Assembly (NCBI GenBank): GCA_963755825.1
Contig: CAVWLA010000001.1
Span: forward strand, 682,001 to 746,000
Length of the DNA: 64,000 nt
Source of the DNA: DATBQN01 sp963755825
Lineage (GTDB): Bacteria; Acidobacteriota; Thermoanaerobaculia; Multivoradales; UBA5704
Reading direction: 5' to 3'
The position numbers and the translations under genes were made by a program. The notes under the pieces are model-generated. The model ran no database searches. It saw only the letters and a program-made list of their open reading frames with translations, and had not been told where the DNA came from. Of the stretch, positions 38,064 through 45,378 are shown one piece after another; within the stretch, counting starts at the first letter, position 1, and the number at the start of each line of letters is the position of its first letter.

Positions 38064-38699
38064 ATGAGAACCAATCTCGGGGAAGAGGATCTTAAAGTGG
38101 TGTCGGCTCTTCGGGAAACTGGGCTCGAAGTGTTGTCGGTCTGGGACGTCGTACACATGAGGCGAAGCTATCCGGAGGCAATACCGACGCTCGTGCGGAT
38201 GCTTCCCGAAGTGCGTGATCTCGGCGTGAAGGAAGGGATTGTTCGCTCTCTGAGCGTGAAGGATGCGATATCGGTCGCTGCGAAGCCATTGGTCCATGAG
38301 TATCAGCTTCTCCTGGGATCGAGCGACTTGGCGGCTTCCAACCTTCGGTGGGCGATCGCGAATGCGCTCACGGTCGTCGCGACGAAAGACTCGATCGACG
38401 ATCTCATCGATCTCCTAGGTCGCCCGGAGGGCGGAAGCGGCCGTCAGATGCTCGCCTTGGCACTCGGCAAGCTCAAAGCTCAGAAAGCTGTCCCCTTGCT
38501 CATCGAGCTGCTCGAAGACGATGAGGTGGTGGGCCATGCGGTTTCCGCCCTCGGCACGCTCAAGGCACAGGAAGCACGGCCTTACCTGGTGAAGCTTGTG
38601 ACCCACCCGCGAACGTGGGTCCGGAATGAGGCGAAGAAGGCGATTCTCAAGATCGACGGTAAGCCCATGACTCGGCGAGCGCAGATGCGGATCAACTGA
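38064..38699 (+). CDS. HEAT-repeat protein, probable immunity protein of the second RHS toxin
   Basis: A 211-aa alpha-helical protein with HEAT/PBS-lyase-type repeats: AIPTLVRMLPEVRDLGVKEGIVRSL, SIDDLIDLLGRP, AVPLLIELLEDDEVVGHAVSALGTL and ARPYLVKLVTHPRTWVRNEAKKAILKI. HEAT-repeat proteins often serve as immunity proteins in RHS/CDI loci, and this one lies 65 nt after a nuclease-type tip. It appears intact although its toxin is broken. The call rests on fold and position. Confidence 0.72.
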   Translation: MRTNLGEEDLKVVSALRETGLEVLSVWDVVHMRRSYPEAIPTLVRMLPEVRDLGVKEGIVRSLSVKDAISVAAKPLVHEYQLLLGSSDLAASNLRWAIANALTVVATKDSIDDLIDLLGRPEGGSGRQMLALALGKLKAQKAVPLLIELLEDDEVVGHAVSALGTLKAQEARPYLVKLVTHPRTWVRNEAKKAILKIDGKPMTRRAQMRIN

Positions 38700-38710
38700 G
38701 GCAGGCTGCA

Positions 38711-38972
38711 CCAATGGCACGCTCGACTTGCAGGCCGCCGACCCGCACGCCCATGTCGCAGCCGGCCGCGGTCTCCTCGTCATCGAGCGCCATGGGCTCG
38801 GTCGCGTGGTCTTCGGGCGGCTACCTACGTCTACGACGGCGCCGGCAACATCACTCAGATCGGCGGTAGCACCTATGTCTACGACGGGGTGAGCCAGCTC
38901 GCCGCCGGCGCGGTATACATCGGGATTCAGGCAGGAGTTGCTAAGTCGTTCGATGCTGTGGCAGAGATACTA
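38711..38972 (+). pseudogene. Remnant of a third RHS gene
   Basis: Bases 38711 to about 38905 match the YD-repeat region of the first RHS gene at 32943-33127 (for example the part encoding YDGAGNITQIGGSTY). They carry one extra base that breaks the frame. The sequence then jumps to the pre-toxin region matching 34152-34213 (AGAVYIWIQAGVAKSF in the first copy). Both sides share GCTCGCCGC at the junction. The insertion sequence begins directly after it. Confidence 0.85.
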
Positions 38973-38996
38973 GGCTCTTGAGGAATTCGGGTGGGC
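38973..38996 (+). repeat. Left terminal inverted repeat of the ISL3 element
   Basis: 24 bp beginning GGCTCTTGAGGAATTCGG. It matches the reverse complement of the right end at 20 of 24 positions. Confidence 0.88.
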
Positions 38997-39015
38997 GATC
39001 GGGTAGTGTCTTGGG

Positions 39016-40258
39016 GTGCGAGACACGGATCTGTACGCTCGAATTCTTGGAGTCGAGAGTCCCTGGCAGGTGACGGACGTGGAGCTGCGGCAAGGTGCCG
39101 GCGAGGTCGAGGTGAAGGTGGAATACTCGGCGTCGAAGGCGTTGCTGTGTCCGGAGTGTGGTACCCCTTCGGCGCGCTACGACACTCGGGAGCGGCGTTG
39201 GCGGCACCTACCGACCTGCCAGTACAAGACGATCTTGGTGGCCGCGGTTCCGCGGACCCGATGCCCGGAGCACGGGGTCAAGACGGTTGCGGTGCCTTGG
39301 TCGGAGCCGGGTTCCGGATTCACCGCGTTGTTCGAGTCTCTGGTGATCGACTGGCTTCGCGAGGCGAGCATTTCGGCGGTGGCACGGCAGCTGTCGTTGA
39401 GCTGGGACGAGGTCGACGGAGTGCTACAACGAGCGGTGAAGCGCGGGCTTCTGCGTCGCCAGCTCACCGTGCCGCGTCGATTGGGAGTCGACGAGACCTC
39501 ATTCCAGAAGCGGCGCGAGTATGTAACCGTGGTCGCGGATCTGAAGGAAGGGATCGTGCACCACGTCGCCGACGGTCACGGCAAGGAAGCCCTGGCGAGC
39601 TACTACGAGAGCTGGACGACCGAGGAGCTCGCTCAGATCGAGATGGTGGCGATGGATATGTGGGGTCCGTACATCGCGGCGACGCTCTCAGCCTTGCCTG
39701 CGGGGAAGGACAAGATCGCCTTCGACAAGTTCCATGTCGCAATGCATCTCGGCGCCGCTGTCGACCGCGTGCGGCGCGAGGAGAACCGGGCCTTACGCGA
39801 GCAGGGAGACGACACCTTGAAAGGTACCAAGCACCTCTGGCTCTACCACCCCGAGAGGCTGCCGGAGAAGCGCGTCGAGCGATTCGAAACGCTCGTCCGC
39901 AGGACTCTCAAGACCTCGCGTGCCTGGATGCTCAAAGAACTGGCCGGAGATGTGGAGCAGCCGCAGCCGGCACGCCGCCCAGGAGATCTTCCGGGCTTGG
40001 TACTCCTGGGCGATCCGCTCCCGGCTGGAGCCGCTCAAGCGCGTCGCTCGCATGCTCCAGCGACACCTCCACGGTGTCCTCAACGCCATTGCCTCCGGGG
40101 TCACCAACGCCCGCCTCGAAGGGCTCAACACGACCATCCAAGGACTCAAACGCTCCGCCCGCGGCTTCCGCAACCGTGATCGCTTCCGAAACGCCATCTA
40201 CTTCCACCTTGGCGGTCTCGACCTCTACCCAGCCGCCCTGGCCCACTCGAAACCCTGA
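39016..40258 (+). pseudogene. ISL3-family transposase, frameshifted
   Basis: The GTG start at 39016 gives a zinc-ribbon N-terminus (LLCPECGTP and RTRCPEHG) and a helix-turn-helix region. The DDE core follows, with Asp in RLGVDETSF, Asp in AMDMWGPYI and, in another frame, Glu in NARLEGLNT. The frame changes near 39,950: the first frame loses similarity after RAWMLKELAGD, and the next frame reads SSRSRHAAQEIFRAWYSWAIRS to the end HLGGLDLYPAALAHSKP. Joined, the protein would be about 413 aa, normal for ISL3. As read it is inactive, unless the shift is a sequencing error. Confidence 0.85.
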
Positions 40259-40264
40259 AGAGCC
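40241..40264 (-). repeat. Right terminal inverted repeat of the ISL3 element
   Basis: 24 bp whose reverse complement begins GGCTCTTCAGGGTTTCGA. The transposase stop lies inside it. Confidence 0.88.
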
Positions 40265-40265
40265 G

Positions 40266-40601
40266 CTTAATGTAGTCACCGAGAGCGGAGAAGACTTCGT
40301 GGGTATCTGGGAGGTTTTACGGGATGTGCAGGAGCTCCTCGGCATCCACGATGGCGCAGCGGCGAAAGCTGAGACTCTCAGCATCGTGCGAGACCTCCTC
40401 GAAGCAGAGCTGATCGTGCCAGGCTTTCCAATTGGCCTGGGACCTGGCTTTCAACCGTGGAGGCTACCCCCAGTTGAGGCAGTGTCGTGGATGAAACGCG
40501 CGTGGGATCAATTACGCGAGGAGCCGTTTACCGGCGACATATGTTGGTTCATCTCGACTGACAAAGGAAAAGCGTGGATAGTAGAGCAGGGAAAGAGCTA
40601 G
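40266..40601 (+). pseudogene. 5'-truncated paralogue of the immunity gene at 34517
   Basis: The open frame begins directly at the insertion-sequence edge with LNVVTESGEDFVGIW, aligning to about codon 8 of the 34517 gene, and runs to the normal C-terminus (EEPFTGDICWFISTDKGKAWI). More than half the residues match by eye. The start codon and first codons are lost, and no good internal start with a ribosome site is seen. It pairs with the third RHS remnant left of the element; the toxin tip that lay between them is gone. Confidence 0.8.
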
Positions 40602-40688
40602 ATCTGCTCTTCGCGCCGTGGGTATTCATACAAACAAGGCCGGCTTAGCCGGTCTGAATTAAAGAGGGATCCTCGGTGAGGGATCACG

Positions 40689-40973
40689 ATGCCGCCCGTT
40701 TGCGACAGATTGCTGGAGTTAGCTAGACGCCTCGTCAAGGACGGCGTCGATGACGAGTCTCTCCTCGCCAACGTCAGGCAGGCGGGCGGCAATGTCTTCG
40801 ACTCCATAAAGCTTCTTTGTGCTCTGCGCCGTTATTCTTTGAAAGAGGCAAAAAGGACCGTCCATCTAAGTAACGCATGGTCGGACTGCCGAGGCGATTT
40901 TGACAAGCTGCATGACGACCTGATTGACGCTGTGCGGGGAATGGACCATGTCGTCTACAAAGAGAGGGATTGA
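40689..40973 (+). CDS. Small hypothetical protein, possible orphan immunity protein
   Basis: A 94-aa helical protein (MPPVCDRLLELARRLVKDG; SIKLLCALRRYSLKEAKRTVHLS). The pattern of a short helical pair followed by a VSLxEAKxxV-like helix resembles small proteins with a ribosomal L7/L12 C-terminal-like fold that occur beside polymorphic toxins. The leader contains a palindrome CCGGCTTAGCCGG (40640-40652) and the repeat GAGGGATCCTC. I cannot name the family. It is the last gene of the RHS island before the potABCD operon. Confidence 0.55.
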   Translation: MPPVCDRLLELARRLVKDGVDDESLLANVRQAGGNVFDSIKLLCALRRYSLKEAKRTVHLSNAWSDCRGDFDKLHDDLIDAVRGMDHVVYKERD

Positions 40974-41059
40974 CCAGGCGACTTCCCACTCCTTGCGAGG
41001 GTTTCTCCGACGTTGACGCCATGAGCCTCGAACGGCGCCACCGATGAGTACGACGCCCC

Positions 41060-42142
41060 CTACTTCGCCTTCACCTCCGTCCACAGCCGATCCACAAGCG
41101 TCGTCGTCGTGCCGAGATCCTCGATCAGCTCGCAGCGGGCGAGGACGGCCGCGGGCGGATAGATGGCGGGGTCGGCTCGGATGTCGGGGGGGATGAGGGG
41201 GAGGGCGGCGCGGTTGGCGGAGGCGTAGCGGACTCCGGCGACGATCTTGGCCGCCACCGCGGGCTGCAGGACGTAGTCGAGGAAGGCGTAGGCGGCGTCG
41301 AGGTGGCGGGCGCGGGCGGGGATCGCCAGGTTGTCGATCCACAGGGTGCCTCCCTCGCGGGGGACGACGTAGGCGAGGCGGCCGTGGCTCGCGGCGACGA
41401 CCTTCGCCAGCTCGCCGTTGTAGCCTTGGGCGAGGTCGACGTCGCCCGCCGCCAGGAGGTTGGCGAAGTCGCTGCTGTTGTAGGTCCGCACCAGGGGCTT
41501 CTGCGCCGCCAGGCGCGCCGCCGCTCGCGCGAGATGTTGCGGATCGCGCTCGTTGATCGAGCTGCCGTCCAGGCGGAGGGCGGCTCCGAAGGCCTCGCGC
41601 TCGTCGTCCAGCATCAGGATGCGGCCGGTGTTCCTGGAGTCGAAGAGAGCCCCCCAGCTGGCCACCTCGCCGAGCTTCCGGCGGTCGTAGCCGATCCCTG
41701 TCGTCCCCCAGAGATAGGGCAGCGAGTAGCGGTTGCCGCGGTCGAAGGCGCGGTCGATGAGGCGCGGGTCGAGGCTCGACCAGTGGGGGAGGCGGGAGCG
41801 GTCGAGCGGATGCAGCAGGCCCTGCGGGACGAGAATCTTCAGCATGTAGTCCGAGGGCACCACCACGTCGTAGTCGGCGACGCCGGACTGCAGCTTCTCG
41901 AGCAGCGCCTCGTTCGAGGCGTAGGTGTCGATCTGGGCGGTGAACCCGGTCTGGCGCTCGAACTCCCGCACCACGCCGTCCGGCAGGTAGTTGGTCCAGA
42001 TGTAGATGTTGACCCGCCGCGTGCCAGCCGCGCGGCCGCAGCCCAGCAGGGTGAGCGCGGCGAGGGCGGCGATCACCGCGAGGGCCGCGCGTCGGACGAT
42101 CGCGGCGAGGGCGGGACGTGGGCGGTGGTTTGAACGGCTCAT
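41060..42142 (-). CDS. potD: Spermidine/putrescine-binding lipoprotein
   Basis: A 360-aa extracellular solute-binding protein with a lipoprotein signal (AALAVIAALAALTLLGC). It shows the polyamine-binding family features VNIYIWTNYLPDGVVREFER, DYDVVVPSDYMLKIL, SLPYLWGTTGIGYD and GGTLWIDNLAIPARA. It captures polyamine in the periplasm for PotB/PotC. Its ATG overlaps the potC stop (ATGA). It is the last gene of potABCD. Confidence 0.93.
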   Translation of the reverse strand: MSRSNHRPRPALAAIVRRAALAVIAALAALTLLGCGRAAGTRRVNIYIWTNYLPDGVVREFERQTGFTAQIDTYASNEALLEKLQSGVADYDVVVPSDYMLKILVPQGLLHPLDRSRLPHWSSLDPRLIDRAFDRGNRYSLPYLWGTTGIGYDRRKLGEVASWGALFDSRNTGRILMLDDEREAFGAALRLDGSSINERDPQHLARAAARLAAQKPLVRTYNSSDFANLLAAGDVDLAQGYNGELAKVVAASHGRLAYVVPREGGTLWIDNLAIPARARHLDAAYAFLDYVLQPAVAAKIVAGVRYASANRAALPLIPPDIRADPAIYPPAAVLARCELIEDLGTTTTLVDRLWTEVKAK

Positions 42143-42999
42143 GAGCTCCTTCCGGCTGCGGGGCGGAGCAGCAGCTGGGCGGCGGCGATGAGCGTCACCG
42201 TGGCGCCGAGGAGGAGGGTCGAGACGGCGTTGACCTCCGGCGTCACGCCGACCTTGAGCATCGAGTAAACGTGGAGCGGCAGCGTCGTCGCCCCCACCCC
42301 GGCGACGAACGAGGTGATGACGTAGTCGTCGATCGAGAGGGTGAAGACGAGGAGCGCGCTGGCGAGGATGCCCGGCAGGGCGAGCGGCAGGGTGACCCGG
42401 CGGAAGGTCTCCCAGGCGCCGGCGCCTAAGTCGGCTGCCGCCTCGCCGAGCGACGGATCGAGGCCGGAGAGACGCGCCGCGACGACGATCGCTGCATAGG
42501 AGACACTGAAGACGACGTGCGCCACGGCGACCGTGGCGAGGGAGAGCCGCAGGCCGATCGCCCCGAAGAAGGAGAGCAGCGCGGCGCCGAGGACGACCTC
42601 CGGGATGACGACGGGAAGGAGAAGGAGCGCCCAGGTGAGGCGCTTGGCGCGGGCGGAGGCAGCCGGCCGGGCGAGCCCTAAGGCGGCAGCGGTGCCGAGG
42701 ACGGTCGAGGCGACGGTCGCCACGGCGGCGACGAGCAGGCTGTTGCCGACGGCGCGGGCGAGGAGCGCGTCGCCGGCGAGGCCGCGGTACCAGTCGAGCG
42801 TGGCGCCCTCCCAGGACGCCGTCTGCCGCGAGGCGTTGAAGGAGAACACCGCGAGGACGCCGATCGGCGCGTAGAGCAGGAGATAGAGGAGCGCGCTGTG
42901 GACGGCGAGCAGGCGGCGCGCCGCGAGCGAGCGATCTCCGTGACCGTGCCCGTGCGCTCGGGGCGATCGCTCGGACCGTTCGTTGATGGCGACGCTCAG
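42139..42999 (-). CDS. potC: Polyamine ABC transporter permease
   Basis: About 286 residues with six predicted membrane segments and the binding-protein-dependent permease EAA loop (LGEAAADLGAGAWETFRRVTLPLALPG), typical of PotC. The start is unusual: no ATG, GTG or TTG lies before the first membrane segment. The best candidate is a CTG at 42999 overlapping the potB stop (CTGA). The N-terminus carries a His/Gly patch (HGHGHGD). It forms the channel with PotB. Confidence 0.88.
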   Translation of the reverse strand: MSVAINERSERSPRAHGHGHGDRSLAARRLLAVHSALLYLLLYAPIGVLAVFSFNASRQTASWEGATLDWYRGLAGDALLARAVGNSLLVAAVATVASTVLGTAAALGLARPAASARAKRLTWALLLLPVVIPEVVLGAALLSFFGAIGLRLSLATVAVAHVVFSVSYAAIVVAARLSGLDPSLGEAAADLGAGAWETFRRVTLPLALPGILASALLVFTLSIDDYVITSFVAGVGATTLPLHVYSMLKVGVTPEVNAVSTLLLGATVTLIAAAQLLLRPAAGRSS

Positions 43000-43994
43000 A
43001 CGAGCGCTCCCGGGCCGCTCTCGCCCGAGGGCGGGCCGAAGGAGCGGCGGCGCGCGACGAGCGCGTAGGCGGCGAGGAGGGCGAGGACGGCGGCGGTCAG
43101 CTCGAAAGCGAGGGCGGCGCCGAAGGGCTGGTTGCGGGCGACCGAGAACTGGTTCTGCACCAGGTTGCCGAAGAGCATGCTGCGCGCCCCGCCGAGGAGG
43201 TCGGAGACGACGAACTGGCCGAGGCTGGGGATGAAGACGAGGACGCTGCCGGCGGCGATGCCGGGCAGGGCGAGCGGCACGGTGACCCGCGCCAGCCGCG
43301 CCAGTCGGCCGGCGCCGAGGTCGGCCGCGGCCTCGAGGAGCGCCGGGTCGAGCTTCTCGAGGGCGGCATAGAGCGGCAGCACCATGAAGGGCAGCTCGCC
43401 GTAGACGAGCCCGATCATCACCGCGAGCTGGGTGTAGAGGATGTCGAGCGGGCGGTGGATCCAGCCGAGAGCGAGGAGCGTGTGGTTGAGCAGCCCCTCC
43501 GTCCGCAGGATGAACATCCAGGCGTAGGTGCGGATGAGGAAGCTGGTCCAGAACGGCACCGCGACCAGGCCGACCAGGAGCGGCCGCAGGCGCGGCTTGG
43601 CGCGGAGGGCGAGGTAGTAGGCGGCGGGGAAGGCGACCGCGAGGCAGAGGACGGTGGTCGCCGCCGCCATCCATAGCGAGCGCCAGCCGATGGCGAGATA
43701 GACGCCGTCGAGCGAGCGGGCGTAGTTGGCGAGGAACGCCCCCGAGCCGAGGTAGGCGCCCCAGCCCGCCGCCGGCGGCAGCGGCGCGACGCCGCCGTAG
43801 ACGCCGCGCTGGCGGAAGGAGAGCGCCAGCGTGAGAGCGAGCGGCAGCAGGAAGAACGCCCCCAGCACCAGCCAGGTGGGGCCGAGGAGCCCCCAGCCGG
43901 CAGCGGCGGCGCGGACGCGGCGGACGCCGCGCGCAGAGCTTGGCTCTCTGCGAGCGAAGGCCGGATCATCGGGCCGCGGGTCGGCGGTTTTCAC
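42996..43994 (-). CDS. potB: Polyamine ABC transporter permease
   Basis: A 332-aa permease with a GTG start at 43994, six membrane segments (first: LGPTWLVLGAFFLLPLALTL) and the EAA loop LLEAAADLGAGRLARLARVTVPLALPG. The segment PFWTSFLIRTYAWMFIL is characteristic of PotB/PotH. It overlaps potC downstream and follows potA by about 50 bp. Confidence 0.92.
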   Translation of the reverse strand: MKTADPRPDDPAFARREPSSARGVRRVRAAAAGWGLLGPTWLVLGAFFLLPLALTLALSFRQRGVYGGVAPLPPAAGWGAYLGSGAFLANYARSLDGVYLAIGWRSLWMAAATTVLCLAVAFPAAYYLALRAKPRLRPLLVGLVAVPFWTSFLIRTYAWMFILRTEGLLNHTLLALGWIHRPLDILYTQLAVMIGLVYGELPFMVLPLYAALEKLDPALLEAAADLGAGRLARLARVTVPLALPGIAAGSVLVFIPSLGQFVVSDLLGGARSMLFGNLVQNQFSVARNQPFGAALAFELTAAVLALLAAYALVARRRSFGPPSGESGPGALV

Positions 43995-44045
43995 GCCGCG
44001 CGATCATGGCCGCAGCGGCCGCGGCAGGCAAGCCCGCGCCGGCGG

Positions 44046-45194
44046 TCACCCCTCGCGGAGCAGCACCGTCCGCCGCGGGTCCCAGCAGAGGTAGGCGGCG
44101 CTCCCCGCGCTCCAGGCGCCGCCGCTCGCCTCGGCGACGACGAAGCGGGCGCCGCTCCCGTCGCGGACGGTCCAGGCGGTGGTGGCGCCCTGGTAGACGT
44201 GCCGCTCGATGGTCACCGGGAAGCCGGGGCCGTCCTCGGCGGCCGCGAGGCGGAGCTTCTCGGGGCGGATGGCGCAGCGGATGGTCTCGCCGCGGGCCGG
44301 GCTCGCCTCCGGCGGCGCCGGCAGGAGGGCTCCCGAGGGGAGGCGGAGGAGCGGCGCGCCGTCCGCCGCCGCGGCGACGGTCGCGGTGGTCAGGTTCTCC
44401 ATGCCCAGGAACTCGGCGACGAAGGCGGTCGCCGGGCGCTCGTAGAGGTCGGCCGGGGAGCCCAGCTGCTCGACCCTGCCGCGGTGCATCACCGCCACCC
44501 GGTCGCTCATCGCCAGCGCCTCCTCCTGGTCGTGGGTGACGAAGAGGAAGGTGATGCCGAGGTCCCGCTGCAGCGCCTTGAGCTCGCCCTGCATCTCCTG
44601 GCGGAGGCGGCGGTCGAGGGCGGCGAGCGGCTCGTCGAGGAGGAGGACCTGCGGCCGGAGGACGAGGGCGCGGGCGAGGGCGACGCGCTGCCGCTGGCCG
44701 CCGGAGATCTCGTGCGGGCGCCTCCCCTCGAGACCTTCGAGGCGGACGAGGGCGATGGCCTGGGCGAGGCGCGCGGCGCGCTCGGCGCGGGGGAACGACC
44801 GGTAGCGCAGGCCGAAGGCGACGTTCTCGGCGACCGTCAGATGGGGGAAGAGGGCGTAGTGCTGGAAGACGAGGTTGACCTCGCGGCGGTGAGCGGGGAG
44901 GTCGGTGACGTCTTCGCCGCCGACCTTGAGGGTGCCGGCCGTGGGGGACTCGAAGCCGGCGATCAGCCGCAGCAGCGTCGTCTTGCCGCAGCCGCTCGGC
45001 CCCAGCAGGGCGAAGAACTCGCCGCGCTCGACCGAGAGCGTGACGCCGTCGACGGCGGCGACGCCGGCCGCGCCATCGCCGAACCGCTTGCTGACGCCGA
45101 CGATCTCGACGCTGCGGGCGCCGCGGATGCCCTCCGCGCCGCCCGTGGTGCCGGAGCTCGCCGGAGTGCCGGAATCGAACGGTGGCGCCGCCAT
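44046..45194 (-). CDS. potA: Polyamine ABC transporter ATP-binding protein
   Basis: A 382-aa ATPase with Walker A GPSGCGKTT, signature SGGQRQRVALARAL, Walker B LLLDEPLAALD, a switch His in FVTHDQEEALAMSD and a C-terminal TOBE-like domain (RPEKLRLAAAEDG). It energises PotBC import. The ATG at 45194 was chosen; the sequence upstream is not protein-like. The gene is divergent from the orphan permease gene, with a 184-bp gap between them. Confidence 0.93.
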   Translation of the reverse strand: MAAPPFDSGTPASSGTTGGAEGIRGARSVEIVGVSKRFGDGAAGVAAVDGVTLSVERGEFFALLGPSGCGKTTLLRLIAGFESPTAGTLKVGGEDVTDLPAHRREVNLVFQHYALFPHLTVAENVAFGLRYRSFPRAERAARLAQAIALVRLEGLEGRRPHEISGGQRQRVALARALVLRPQVLLLDEPLAALDRRLRQEMQGELKALQRDLGITFLFVTHDQEEALAMSDRVAVMHRGRVEQLGSPADLYERPATAFVAEFLGMENLTTATVAAAADGAPLLRLPSGALLPAPPEASPARGETIRCAIRPEKLRLAAAEDGPGFPVTIERHVYQGATTAWTVRDGSGARFVVAEASGGAWSAGSAAYLCWDPRRTVLLREG

Positions 45195-45378
45195 GGGGTG
45201 CGCTTCTAGCACAGATTCTCCGCCCGCCGCCGGTATCTGGGTTTGGGCGGGGCTCGGCGGCGCCGGGCGGGCACACCGGCGCTTCCGTTGACCCGTCCAG
45301 GGGCGCGTGCGACACTGGCCGGCGCACTCGTATTGTCGTGCGGCGGCGCCGCCGCCTCCGCCGGGAGTGAGACCACCC

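Larger units (their letters stand above)
38973..40264 (+). mobile_element. ISL3-family insertion sequence, 1,292 bp
   Basis: The element is bounded by 24-bp imperfect terminal inverted repeats starting GGCTCTT (20 of 24 positions match) and carries one transposase gene. The flanking 8-mers are AGATACTA on the left and GCTTAATG on the right, so no target-site duplication is present. That indicates a deletion or recombination next to the element after insertion. Confidence 0.9.

Noticed and set aside
39930..39960. Programmed frameshifting in the ISL3 transposase
   Set aside because: ISL3 elements usually encode one continuous transposase, and no slippery heptamer was seen at the shift. Decay or sequence error is more likely.
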